Part shown: one piece after another, positions 22,384 to 34,012 of the stretch
How the letters are laid out: each line of letters starts with the position of its first letter
Position numbering within the stretch: the stretch's first letter is position 1
NCBI GenBank assembly: GCA_019454045.1
Contig: SKCR01051203.1
Span: 62,001-126,000, forward strand
DNA: 64,000 nucleotides
DNA from: Zanthoxylum bungeanum
Taxonomy: Eukaryota; Streptophyta; Magnoliopsida; Sapindales; Rutaceae
Direction: 5' to 3'
The notes under the pieces: model-generated
Database searches by the model: none
Told to the model about the DNA's origin: nothing
Seen by the model: the letters and a program-made list of their open reading frames with translations, nothing else
Program-made: the position numbers and the translations under genes

Positions 22384-22401
22384 TCCCCGGCAACGGCGCC
22401 A
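22384..22401 (-). other. Gypsy-1 primer binding site (tRNA-Asp)
   Basis: Minus strand TGGCGCCGTTGCCGGGGA, 18 bases complementary to the 3' end of plant tRNA-Asp(GUC) including CCA. It lies six bases inside the 5' LTR. This primer is typical of Athila/Tat gypsy elements. Confidence 0.9.
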
Positions 22402-22407
22402 AAAACT

Positions 22408-24513
22408 TGACCGGCGTAAACACACACGTATAACACAAGCGCACGTATCGTTCAAGTAGTATAAAAATATCGATCACACGAGGACTTAATTCCTACTGTT
22501 GTTATTAATTATTGATACTATTTATTTACAAATATCTAATTGAGGGAGAAGAGAATGATTTCTTGATTGATTTGGTTGATTGTAGATCTGCTAAATAAAT
22601 AAATAAATAAAAAGACAAAAGAAAATATTAAAGAAAATAACAAAAGACACAAAGATCTAGGGTTGTGAATCATTCTAATATCTTTTAAAAGATGAAGTGA
22701 TTATTTTATGTTTGTGTAATAAATCAGTTTACTAACCTGGAACACTAAATTATGCAAAAGCCTCTGTCGATGGTCAGACGCAAATACACAGTTTAACCCA
22801 ATTGAACCATATGTCTATGTCAACCAAGTTATCTGGATTCATTAAGTTTAAGTTCCAATTATGGCTACCCCCGCCCGACAGGTATATGTCTATCCTGTAA
22901 GGAAATCTATTAAAGGTTATCTATCCTCAAGGAAGATCTTGGGCTATTAAGTCTAAGGCTGAAACCTAAAATCCATATGTCTAGTTCATTTTAGATTTAC
23001 CACATCAATCTTATTGGTGATCGGACAACAAGAAGCATTAAGATTAAGGCTTAATAAATAAACCTTTAAATTACCCAAACTATAAAATAACCCCTTATAA
23101 ACCGGTGATATTAGAATTCATCACAACTCCAGATAACTAACACATAACTAGGGCTAGTAAAAACTTAAAAGTAAAAGACATAAAGTAAAAATACTAAAAA
23201 GTAAAAGACATAAAGTAAAAGCTGAAAAGTAAAATAAAATGCTAAGGTAAAATGAATTACTTTTACTATTTACTATTTTAGATATCTCCCATAAAATAAT
23301 ATATAAACTTGTGATAATATTACCAACCGACCAATCTGGCGGTATCCTTTATTAGTCAGGTTTACCTTCATTAAAATGAATTACCAACCGACCAATCTGG
23401 CGGTATCCTTTTTAAGTCAATATTTTAAATAGTGAATATATTATTTTTAAGGGAGATTAATCTAAATAGTAACAGTAAAAGAATTACCTTTCACCCTAGC
23501 TGGGGAAGTTACTTCCTCATGGTGAATAGTAAAAACTGTAAAAAGTAAAAAAAAGTAAATTACTATATTAACAAAACGTAATTAAAATTATTTACAAAAC
23601 TAAAAACTAAAAAAAACTAAAAACTAAAAGAAACTAGAGAGAGAAACTCTCTCTTTATATAGAATAGAATAGAGAGAGTGGTACAACAAATTCTGAAATT
23701 TGAAGCTGAATTTATAGGCGCGGGTAGGCTTCGGGCGTCGCGACGCTGAGCCCTTTGGCGTCACTACGCCAGCTTCTGTCGACGTGGCACGCTCTGGTTC
23801 GTCGGTTTGCAGATTCTGGATAAGCTCACAAGGTGACACGTGGCGAGGTGGTTGGGCTTCAATTATTGTGACACGTGGCGGCTTCTGATTGGTCGATGAG
23901 ATTCTTATCCGCCACGTGTCAGATAAGGATTAGATACTCAATGATTGATGCTGAGGTGGCGGTGACTTGGCGGCGACGTGGCAACACGTGGCAAAGTGAC
24001 TGTCGGCACCATAGAATTGCGACACGTGGCACGCTGTGATTGGTTGATGATGACGTGGCAGTTTGACTCGGTCAACCTGGTGATGTGGATGATGATGTGG
24101 CAATGACGTGGAGTGACACATGGCGATGGCGACTGTCGGCACCGTAGGATGATGACACGTGGCACGTCGCATGTTAGCAGATCAGCTGTGATGGTGACAC
24201 GTGGCACGGCACAGGTTATCAAAGTCAAACTTTTCTCAAATTCTGACTTGTGGACCCGGCGCACGTTAGCACTGTTCGGCGCATGTTAGACGTCGCGACG
24301 CTGAAGGTCTTGGCGTCACGACGGGAAAAATTACCAAAATGCCATTTTCTTCTAATTTTCATTGTTTTGGCCCAAATCACCTCCAGAGTGTCCTGAAACT
24401 TTATTTATCTACAAAATAACACAAAACACATCAAAATATTCTCAAAACTCAAGAAACTATACAAAATATTAGGTTAAATGAGTGGGAAATAGTGATAGAT
24501 TTACCACTCATCA
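22408..24513 (-). mobile_element. Gypsy-1 5' LTR (full length)
   Basis: TGACCGGCG...CACTCATCA, 2106 bp. Contains TATAAAT (23716-23710), paired palindromes at 23735/23758 and 24290/24313, the seven-site CACGTG cluster, and an AT-rich U5 part with GTAAAAGACATAAA repeats (23160-23220) and two GACCAATCTGGCGGTATC repeats (about 23328-23410). Confidence 0.92.
23710..23769 (-). promoter_or_regulatory. Gypsy-1 5' LTR core promoter with paired palindrome
   Basis: TATAAAT (23716-23710 complement) with GCGTCGCGACGC at 23735-23746 (18 bp upstream) and GCGTCACTACGC at 23758-23769. Transcription would run toward the gag-like ORF. Confidence 0.65.
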
Positions 24514-26018
24514 ATCACTCATGAATAGTGACCGGTTGTCAATCACTCAAAGTGACAAGACATCCATCACATGAATGACTAAAGATGTGACGCTTGATGT
24601 GACTTGTGGGCCACACTTGAATTCGAAATGCGAGTGGGCCCGCAAACACTCACGGGCTCAGGTTCGCTAATTCCGAATTAACGAATTTTCCGTTGCGACG
24701 TAATTAAATCAAATTCAATTAAATAATTGTGCCTAACAAAATTACTATTCACATCGCTAGCGAATTAATTCTAAATAACTCGTTCGCCCGAATTAAAATC
24801 TAATTTTAATTCCGCGTCGAAATCTAATTTCGTATAATATATCGAATATATTATTTTATCGATTAATTCCAAATTAATCGTTCTCTCTCTTTAAATAATA
24901 TTTTATCCCAGATAAAATATCTCCGTAATTAATCCCAGATTAATTTTCTCTCTCTAATAATTAATCCCAGATTAATTAACTGCGAGTCATACGTCATCGG
25001 TGAATCTTCGGGAAGCGACCCATGAGATCCCCGGATATGTTGGCAGTAAATCCGGTCGTCGGACTATCCGAACACGTACGTACCTAGTACTACGTTTTTA
25101 CCGATTTACAAGACATGGTTGGCTTCTAGCAAAGCACCGTGCCTACCCAATTCTCCAGAAATATTCTTAAAGGAATATGTAATCTTTATCAGGCGTAGTA
25201 TACGTAGTATTGCGTTTTTCGATCCAGCATCGGATGTCACGTGCTTGGCCTGAGGCTGGAATTGTGTCTGCCCCGTACGAAGCACATATCGGATCTCTGG
25301 TAACTAGTCTCTATAATCGGATAATCATGACCTAGTCATATTATTCCGATGACTACAGTACAAAAGAGCACCAGTTCCGTATCCTACGTGATCATCATCT
25401 CCACTATGACTGGAGTGATACTTCCATCTTGACATCACACCCAATACACTACGATTCTCAATATACCCAGAAGAGGCGTACACAGAACTTGTTAAAGCCC
25501 TGGACGACCAAAACCAAAGTATATTGATTGTCGCAAGTATTAGCGGTGCAAGTCTCAGGTTAAGACCAAATACACCTACCCTGATTCGGACTTCCATAGA
25601 CACATAGTCATACTACCAATGGATTTCCGAGGGGTCTATCCAGAGAGAAGCTGTTTCCGTACCATCGGTAAACACAACCTCCTATTACACTTGCATGAGT
25701 ATCATATACCCAAATATATGAGAACTATGTCGTTATGCTCCCACAACGCGCACAAATGTAATACTAGCCTATTTCGCATTATCGATGTCCAATCTCGATA
25801 ATACTACGACTAGGGATATTTAATGATTAAACCTTCGTGGATTGATACTGTCTCATATCATCTCAATCCGGAACTAATCATAATGACCTTTTATCATTTA
25901 TACATCTTGGTAATCTAATTACAAATGATAAAAGAGCAATTTCCTTTGTCACATACTTAATTTGTACAACACCATGATCTGTACAAATAGTGATGTTATG
26001 GGTCTTAATTGTCCAACA
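24514..26018 (-). mobile_element. Copia-2 3' LTR, right part
   Basis: Resumes with the duplicated ATCAC after gypsy-1 and ends GTCCAACA before the ATCTCCCACTTGG polypurine complement. It contains the chain of 3-nt-loop hairpins (about 24670-24975), best seen also in the 5' LTR. Confidence 0.9.
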
Positions 26019-28880
26019 ATCTCCCACTTGGCCTATAGCCAATCACTCAAGTGTCCTACACCCGAACTATGTACGGTACGCTCAAACTTCTGCTGAGAAA
26101 ATGCTTTCGTCAGCAGATTTGCATGGTTATCATCTGATGCGATTTATTCGATCATCACATCACCACGATGTATGATCCAAACGAATCAGATGAATATTTG
26201 AAATATATATCTGGATCATTGATGCGACCATTAATTCTTTAGCCTGTGCTGTAGCCTAGCTCAGCTGCTAACAGAACTACTCCTAATCTGAATAGGATTA
26301 TTATCAATCCAGAAGGCTTCTATTGCTACCTCAGCTGCAGCAATATTCCGCTTTTGTTGTTTATTCAGCAACAGTATATTGCTTGAAAGATTTCCAGCTT
26401 ACTGTTCCATTATTCAAACTTTATAGTACCTTTGTTACGACTTATAGTCGTTATTATCGGTTTGGAAACTTGCAGCAGTGAACTCAGTCACTTCAAGTTC
26501 TCATTCTCCATAGTTTAAGAAAGCATCCTTAGTTCATCTAAGATACTAAAGGATGTTCTTAACATCAATCCAGTGACTATCACTTGGATTGGACTGATTG
26601 TGACTCCATATGCTCATAGCGTATGAGACACTAGGTCGCGTATATTTTTCAATGTACGAGTTCTCGAAGAGTACAAACAACTTTTAGATCTATCCCAGTA
26701 GATCTTTATTCCTAGAATAAATGTTGTTTCTCCCAAGAATTCTACGGAGAATTTTCATGAAAGCCAAGCTTTCACCGATAGTAATTATGAGAATATCATT
26801 TCCAAGAAATGACATATCATCATTATTTAGGACATCCACTGTCAGTGTTCTCCCATTAACCTCCTTATATACACAAAAATCATTTTCGTTTTGAATTAAA
26901 TCATATACCATTATGATTACATCAAAACTATAGTTCCAAGAACTCATGCTTGCTTCTATCCATCAATGGATCAAATTAACTTGCAAACCTTGTTTGCTCG
27001 TTTTGGTATGACAAAACCGTCAGGATGTTGTAAACATCCTCCAAAAGGTTTTCATTTAAGGAAAGCGATTTTGACGTCCAGTTGCCATATTTCATAAATG
27101 AAACATGCAGCATTTGCAAGCATTATCCAAATGGATTTAACCATGGCAACGAGTAAAAGGTTTCGTCGTAATCGACACAATGTTGATAAGGATACCTTTT
27201 CGCTACAAGCCCAGCTTAGTACGTTGGTATGTTGCCTTCCATGTATGTCTTCCTTGAAGACTTATATAGTACCAATAGGCACAATGGCTTCTGGTACAAC
27301 AACCAATGTCTAAACTGGTTGGTATACATGGAATCCATTTCGAACTTCATGGTACTTTGCCATAATAGGGAGTCGATACCTTGTATCACTTCCTCATACG
27401 TAGTCAGTGTTTCTTGTTCCTCAATAAGATTGATATCCTTACGAGGTGAGATCAGAAGCCCATACCTCCCAGGTTGTTTTCTGACTCTCTCCGACTATCG
27501 CAGTTCTTGTGTATTCTAAGATTATTGGTATAGTTTCATTATTGATGAACTGTTTGTGTTCCATTAAGGAATCAGTGCCTGGAATAGTATTACTCTGATT
27601 TTCATCGAGTTTTACTTTCTTCCCACTTACCACTGCATATAGGTATTCCTCTTAGAAAAACCGCATGGAGAGCAACAATTAAATTGTTCTCTAGTGAGTT
27701 GTATAAGTACTATACTTTGGTTACCCTAGGATAACCCACAACTTAGGCACTTATCCGATTTGGGTTTTAGTTTGGTATCATCCAAACATATGCCCAACAT
27801 TCTCAAATCTACAGGAATGAGAAAACCAGTTTCTTTCATGTTCATATCTAATATGAAATCTGTCAAACAGATATTATGGAACCTTATTCAAAATAAGTTT
27901 TGTACTGATTAATGCGTATCCTTTGAAGGAAATGGTAGCTCAGAGCGACTCATGATTAACCTTACTATGTCCAACAAGGTTCGGTTTCTCTGTTCTGACA
28001 TACCGTCAAATTGACGTGTTCCGGGAGGAGTCCTCATTGAAAGAATACTATACTCTTTCAAGTATTTGAGAAACTTATTGCTTAAGTATTTTCCATCATG
28101 GTCTAACCGTGACGGTTTTAATACTTTAGCCGGTCTGTTTGTCTACTTCGTGTCGAAACTCTTTGAATTTATCAAAAGTTTTCGATTTGTGTTTCACAAA
28201 AAACACATAACCATAACGCGATGCCACATCCGTAAAGGTTACAAAGTGTTCATATCCACCTCTAGCCTAGCTAGATATGGGCCCACTTTCGTCACTATGA
28301 ACGAGGGCTAACAGATCGATGACATTTGCACTTTTACCAAGTAAAAAGTATTTCAGGCATTTTGCCTAATAAATTAGATTCGTAGACTTTATTTGAATAG
28401 AATCAAATCTGTCCTAGTATCCACTCTTCAAAAGTGTGGATATACGAGTCTTGTTTAATGTGTCCCAGACAACAATGTCACTCATAAGTCTCAACCGATT
28501 TACTCAGTTTGAGCTATTTATTTGTCATGTCATATGTATGAGATTTATTTATATTCAAAATATAAATGTTGTTATTCACATCTAATGTGCTTATCTCAAT
28601 ATCATCTTTATAAAATAAAACACTTTAGTGTTCTAGAATATAAAGGTATATCCGCAATAGATTATACTCTGATATAGAGATAATGTTTCTAGTCAAACTA
28701 GTTACATTCTAACAGTTTCCTAATTTAAGTACACACCCGAATGGTAGTTCTTAAACTTAGGTTTCTACGGTTAAAACAGCGACTCTCGTCCCGTTTCCAA
28801 CTCGTAGGTAAATCTCAACTGAAGTCAGTATCCTGCTAATGAGCAGATTCTGCACACCAGTACATATATTTATGTACCAC
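26019..28880 (-). pseudogene. Copia-2 pol remnants (RNase H, RT, integrase)
   Basis: Heavily decayed. At 26690-26947 the frame SSWNYSFDVIIMVYDLIQNEN ... VLNNDDMSFLGND matches the copia RT block normally reading LYVDDILLIGND: the active-site Tyr-Val is now Asn-Asn. At about 27960-28020 the minus strand gives TPPGTRQFDGMSEQRNRTLLDI, the integrase block, with the catalytic glutamate kept. At 28180-28310 GGYEHFVTFTDVASRYGYVFF is the integrase core. Stops and frameshifts are frequent, and RNase H (26040-26690) is barely legible. Confidence 0.75.
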
Positions 28881-28889
28881 ATCCAGTAT

Positions 28890-29330
28890 CTAAAATCCAA
28901 TTTTAATACTAGTAGTGAACATGTTTATAACAAACATATTTGAAGTTGGAGCCTTGCCCCTCTTCAGTTCCTTCATGTCTGCTTTGTCTATACGGCAGTC
29001 ACGCTTCCAGTGACCCTGTTTGCCACAGTTTAGGCAGACATTTTGGGATATGTCCTTTTTTCTTCCCAGAAGATTACAATGATTTTTCCTTTGCCCCTTT
29101 TCCACACCTCAGAAGCCTTTAGCCAAGCCTTGGCCATCCGGGATGTCGAAGTAAGATGCGTCTTGCGCTTCTTGCCCTATTGCAAACTCTGGCTTTGTCT
29201 CTTTGAGTATAGCCATTAACTCTCCAAGGGTTTTCTATTGCAATTTGTACTTCTAAGATCTAATGATATATCTATGAAGATCCTTCAATTTCAATATCAT
29301 ACTATAAGGATCTAATCCTTAGTTCTGATT
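28890..29330 (-). pseudogene. Copia-2 gag remnant with zinc knuckle
   Basis: The frame 28890-29105 has NVCLNCGKQGHWKRDCRIDK, an intact CX2CX4HX4C knuckle, preceded by a basic segment. Further upstream (to about 29330) gag-like sequence is degenerate. The equivalent in copia-3 is 44402-45070. Confidence 0.8.
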
Positions 29331-29780
29331 AAGAAATTAAGGAGTCTTTTCGGCAAGCATAAAGGATTGAGCAATAAAGTTATCATCACATGAATATTCC
29401 AAATATCATGTTCTACTATTTGCTCAACTCCGGGCTTAGGCTCGAGACGTCACTCTATCAAATAAAGTAACTTCTCGGTCCCCAGGACTATCCTCATATT
29501 TTATTCCCAATCTGAAAATTAAAGCCGTTTAAAGAACATTTTCTCTCAGGATTATGTTTTAAACGTTAATCTTTCAGTTATCTTGATTACTATAGTCCAA
29601 CTATCCAATCAACGATTTTAGGTACTATTTAATATAATGATTACTATAGTCTGACTATATAATCAACTATAATTTAATAGGTTAATTCAAATATATTGAT
29701 TACTATAATCCAATTATATAATCAACTATAATTTGAAGTAGTTTGAATACAGTCCAACTGTTTAATTAAAACAACGATTA
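29331..29780 (-). mobile_element. Copia-2 degenerate gag/leader sequence
   Basis: Aligns by eye with copia-3 44880-45270, including the recurring 'GATTACTATAGTC.AACTATATAATCAACTATAA' segments. No readable ORF. Confidence 0.65.
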
Positions 29781-30196
29781 AGTAACATCCCGCCTAGGCC
29801 AGGATGCTACCGGCAGGAGACAGGAAAACTCATCTCCATAAGCCTCTGAATCTGACAAAATTTCAGCATGATGTATGCAGAACATCATGCAACCTGGCTT
29901 ATAGCCAGCATCCATATACAACATAATCATCAAATCTCGGCCTCAGGCCGGAACTCAAAGAACAAAATATAAATACTTGGCCTCCGGCCAGAACTCAAAA
30001 TACAGCTATGCTATTACAAAACTATTACACATGACACAAATGCAATACAAAGGTCGTGAGGACCCAGAACTTGACCCAGGACTCAAAGACGCTCTTGACT
30101 GCAATTGGGACGATCCGCTTGTCTTCAAAGTCTTCACTGAATTCTTGCTGATTCGATAACCGTTACTAACCTGCAAAACTACAAACTATGGTGGTT

Positions 30197-30213
30197 TGAG
30201 TCATAATGACTCA
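30197..30213. promoter_or_regulatory. Palindrome TGAGTCATAATGACTCA in T1
   Basis: Perfect 17-nt palindrome (8-bp arms, one central base) containing two TGACTCA bZIP-type half-sites. T2 keeps TGAGTC-TTAT-GACTCA at the same relative place (about 62664-62679), just before TTTTGCAGGTTGGTGACC. Confidence 0.6.
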
Positions 30214-30884
30214 GTAAGTAATCATGCAAGAGCTTAAGCGCTAAACACATACAAAGTCTGAATTAATTGTCTATTTCTTAAATCGTGTTATAAACATGTC
30301 GCTTTGTTATTGCACCTTTAACCGATCACACGCATGCTCATAATTCCTGTTTGCTACCTATATTATCAAACATTTACAATGTACTCCTCAAGTTATTATA
30401 TTTTATCTGTTAAGTCAAAGCCCAATACGTTTCGACTACGCTACTCTGATATCTTTCTATTTCTTTATAAACTCTTTACTTATCTAATTCATGAAATCAT
30501 CATAACATTCTCCATTCCTTTATTTTGAAATAACATCAAATCGAATCTTAATAAACATTCTTTTCATTTCAAACAATTAGTACGTTACCAATTCATCATG
30601 CACCAATTTTCACAAATTTATCCTGCTATGTACACTTTCCACACACACAAGTGCTATTCATATATACGGATCAATACAAACATACTAATATGCATTAACT
30701 GCAACTACATGCCCTTCAAGTGATATCCAGAATATATGGTTTATGTGCATGGCTAGAAGATTATACTAATGCTATCATGCCCAGTATCAACTATATGCAT
30801 CTCATATGAAATTACTCGAATACATGATGTATATGCATGACTTATAAACTATACTAACTTTAAACATGCTATGCATTTAGAAGA

Positions 30885-31224
30885 TACTCTTTGAAAACTC
30901 TTTCTGAAAAGCTATTTTTCTGAAAGTTTCTTTCTGAAAATTCTTTGCTGAAAACTTTACTTTATTTTCTCTTTCTGGAAAAGCTCTATCTGAAAACTGT
31001 ATCTGAAGACTGGGAACTACACTTGAAAACTGAGATCTGTATCTAAAAACTGAAAGCTGTATCTTAAAACTGTAAATTGTATCTGGAAGCTGAAAACTGA
31101 AATCTGAAAAACTGTTTTTAAACTCTGTTTCTGAAAACCGTGTACTATAATCTGGTTTCTGAAATCTAGGCACTGAAAATCTGAAAACTGTGTACTGAAA
31201 ATCTAAAAACTGAAAACTGCTCTG
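30885..31224. repeat. Degenerate CTGAAAACTG tandem repeats in T1
   Basis: Roughly 10-13-bp units of CTGAAAACTG/TATCTGAAAACTG run through the interval. T2 has the complement (TTTTCAGTTTTCAG) near 61135-61180 and more loosely to 61400, so the repeat is a family trait that has expanded here. Reading frames across it are repeat artefacts. Confidence 0.8.
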
Positions 31225-31379
31225 CACCCAGGACCATCACTCAACTGGGTGTACTCGATGCCCAGGACCATCACTCAACTGGGCATCTCTAGAACTGGTG
31301 GTACCCTACGTCCAGGACCAATACTCAACTGGCAACGTAGAGCTCTACACCCAGGACCATAACTCAACTGGCAGTGTAG
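31225..31379 (-). repeat. Four tandem hairpins with near-constant loop in T1
   Basis: Loops GACCATCACTCAA, or one-or-two-base variants, are closed by different stems: CACCCAG/CTGGGTG (31225-31251), GATGCCCAG/CTGGGCATC (31257-31287), CTACGTCCAG/CTGG-CA-ACGTAG (31306-31340), CTACACCCAG/CTGG-CA-GTGTAG (31345-31379). Stem bases change on both sides together, while the inner CCAG/CTGG and the loop stay fixed. The likely transcript sense is the minus strand. Confidence 0.85.
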
Positions 31380-33199
31380 CCACCAAGTTCTGAAATCAGG
31401 ATTTCGGAACTCTGTAGTCCCTAGTCCCGCTCGAGAATCTGAGAGCGTCCCCCCAGTCCTCCACATGTGCACATGCTACTATATCCGTCAATTCCAAAGT
31501 ATCCGTCAATTCCGAACTGTATCTCAAGTTACATACTGGGGTGAGGTTTACCTCATGCCTCGAAAACCACATAATCATAATATGTACCTTAAAATTATAT
31601 AAAGAAACTTTTCTGAAATACATTTCTTTCAAAAGAGAACACTTAAAACTTTTCTTTTAAAAGTATCTGAAATTTTTCTTTGAAAACTCTTGAAATCTCA
31701 AAGGTTATTCTTAGATTATAATGCGTGTATATGCATATGTACGAAGAAATGAACCGTGCATTCTATTCCTTATATGCTTACATCTTAAGTCATCTCACAT
31801 TCTATATACTTATAATGTTCACAAAATATTTAATGCACATCTCTACCATCATAATTTAGCTTACCTTCAAAACTTACCTTATTAATGGCTCACAAAACAA
31901 TACAATGTATAGTCATATTCATACACACCTAATCGATCATTAAAAACGAATGTATGACTTTACATATATAACAAGCTTACTTATTCATTCATTTCCATTA
32001 CACGCTAATCATTTGTAATCATACTAGAACATCTATCACAATAATAGGTTTATTTAAGCATTTTCTAAAATCATTAGTTAGGCTTAATCAAATACACACA
32101 CAAAATATGTATATGTACTCACTTATTTCTCCAAATAACCTACATACTCTCACTTATACGTGTATACATTTTTATTCTTGTTTTTGTATCATTCTACATA
32201 CACTGAACATATACAATTGCTTCTACATTGTCATTCTTTAAACTTTAGTCCCATTCCCTAGGGTGTAGTTTCTACAACCCCCAAACCCAAGTCTCATAGT
32301 ATATTATGTTCATAAACATTACCTTATCCGTATGCTCTAGTTATGTATATGTATACTAGTTTATACCTACGTATGTATCTCTTTACTTTATAAGATCATG
32401 CTTATCTTTTTCCCATACATCTGCTTACTTCTTTTACATTCATCTTTATTCATATATATACATATATGTTTCATGTATATAACTATTTACAACTTATTAC
32501 ATTACTAGTTTCGAGCATTATTAAATCTATCAAGTACTCAGAACATGAGTTACTTACCTGGCTAGGCGAACGCTCGCGATCCGGGTCCGATCTGTCAAAC
32601 AAATAACAAATCATGTCAGAACCGCTATTTGCGGAACTTTCAACTCATCTATACTAAACTTCCGGACCTCCCCGGAACACCCGAGTCATCTCCGATACTA
32701 CGGTTCAAACTTCATTACTCTAATACATATCTTTCTATACAATTCCAACTAGCTAGATAGCCTAGATTCTCGTTTTACGCGTTTGCGGCAAATCTTGCGG
32801 AAAAGTTTCCGCAAACGCTACGGAAGGATCTCGAACCCTCCGAACTACTCCGGAATTACTTAATTACCCTCGCAATATCATATTCATACTATTTTCATGA
32901 TTACGATCAACTACGCTCAATCGCGCGAAAAACTCCGTTTTACCGGAAACTCGCTAATTCTACCGGATCGATCATATCTCATCCGATTCTCCCCGGATTC
33001 TACCACATTTATCGTTTTAACACATTATAACACGTCTAATTCATTTCATAACAATTCGCTAAACTACGGAACTACTGGAAACATCCAAATATAAATCGAG
33101 ACACTTTGAAATAACAAATTCTAAACGGAGAGTCGTACCGAAATTCCGAGGCCATATTCGGACTGGTGTCATCGGAATTCTGATCGGAGCTACTGTTCA

Positions 33200-33530
33200 C
33201 ATGGGTGCTACAGTACACGCGCCGCTTTCTTCCTCGTTTCGCGTGCAATCAGGCGCTGTTCGGCAAAATCGACTTCGCATACTCGTAGTACTCTCCGAGG
33301 GCTTCGATTTGATAGGTGGCTCGGGCCGTGAAACGAACCGACGAGCCGGATCCGGGAAACCCACTTACGCGACTGTTTTCCCTCTCCAGCGCCGATTCCG
33401 GCGATCCACTGCGACGGCGCCGGCCACCAGAAGGTGCGCCGTGGACGTACGCGTTGATCGCCGGTGGTCTGCCGGAAATCTGGTGGCCGCCGGCGTGGCT
33501 TCTCTTTCCTTTTCTCTCTCCTCACGTTTC
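33200..33530. other. GC- and CpG-rich island in T1
   Basis: Sharp rise in GC (GCGCCG, GGCGCCGGCC, CCGCCGGCG) within very AT-rich flanks. Several overlapping frames on both strands are open only because stops are rare in GC-rich DNA. By position in the LTR (minus strand) it would be near the promoter/5' leader. T2 has a GA-rich stretch (58945-58992) near the corresponding place. No protein family recognised. Confidence 0.6.
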
Positions 33531-33582
33531 CCCCTCTCTGTTTTTGTATCTTCTTCTTTTTTCTTCTGTATTAGGCTACAAA

Positions 33583-33608
33583 AATAATAATAATAATAAT
33601 AATAATAA
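33583..33608. repeat. (AAT)n microsatellite
   Basis: About eight AAT units next to the GC-rich island of T1. Confidence 0.95.
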
Positions 33609-34012
33609 AACAAATATCTTAATTCCAGAAATGACTAAAATGCCCTCACTTCTAAGGGTAAATTCGGAAATCATCACTTTTGAAGCCCTTCTGGCGCGAT
33701 TTTCGAAAAGTATTCAAAGCAAAAGTTGTTCGTCTCGGAAAAACGAGTCTGATGGTTCTAGAATCAACTCAATCGGAGTTCGTCTGCTAATTCTGTGGTC
33801 AAAACAGTAAACTTTACGTGTTTTACGAAAAATCGAGAAACTGACTTTTGATCCCATACGTTTTCCAACGCGACGAATATTCATAATGTATTGTTATAAC
33901 CCATATAACATCACTTGAACCCTTATTCTTCATTATCATCCTGCTCCGAGACTATAACATCGGTCCGAGAATCCTCTAGAACAGTCCCGAAAATCTGGGA
34001 TGTTACAGATTA

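Larger units (their letters stand above)
15781..24513 (-). mobile_element. Gypsy-1: non-autonomous LTR retrotransposon with gag-like ORF
   Basis: TG...CA bounded element flanked by ATCAC on both sides. 5' LTR 22408-24513, tRNA-Asp primer site 22384-22401, one gag-like ORF 21029-22273, polypurine tract 17309-17326, 3' LTR 15781-17308. Solo LTR S1 is inserted at 17726. Without it the element is about 6.1 kb, and no protease, RT or integrase is seen, so it must rely on another element for movement. The two LTRs are very similar outside one deletion, suggesting it is among the younger insertions. The tRNA-Asp primer and CX2CX3HX4C knuckle suggest an Athila/Tat origin (inference). Confidence 0.92.
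29781..34007 (-). mobile_element. Solo LTR T1 (4.2 kb, TGTAACATCCC termini)
   Basis: Flanked by GATTA (29776-29780, 34008-34012). Copia-3 keeps the unoccupied site near 45268. Minus-strand ends TGTAACATCCC and GGGATGTTACT; the last base has mutated from A. Length 4227 bp, no coding domain of a retroelement. Same family as T2 in opposite orientation. Long LTRs with TGTAACA.CCC ends are known from Tekay/Del-type Ty3/gypsy elements; the assignment is inference. Confidence 0.85.

Noticed and set aside
22384..22401. Sequence identical to the 3' end of tRNA-Asp, possible tRNA gene
   Set aside because: Only the terminal 18 bases are present, with no cloverleaf upstream. Position beside the LTR makes it a primer binding site read on the opposite strand.
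30877..31227. 116-codon frame rich in FQFSVFR-type repeats
   Set aside because: Translation of the degenerate CTGAAAACTG tandem repeat; T2's complement gives similar artefacts.
31225..31379. CRISPR-like array (repeated loop, variable flanks)
   Set aside because: Only four units, irregular spacing, variable parts are stem arms complementary within the unit, and the host is a plant retrotransposon.
33201..33810. Overlapping open frames of 82-164 codons on both strands
   Set aside because: They overlap a GC-rich island where stop codons are rare, contain homopolymer stretches from the (AAT)n tract, and match no family.
29781..34007. T1 and T2 as DNA transposons because of 11-bp inverted termini
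   Set aside because: TG...CA ends, 5-bp target duplications and a resemblance to long gypsy LTRs fit solo LTRs better; no transposase is present.
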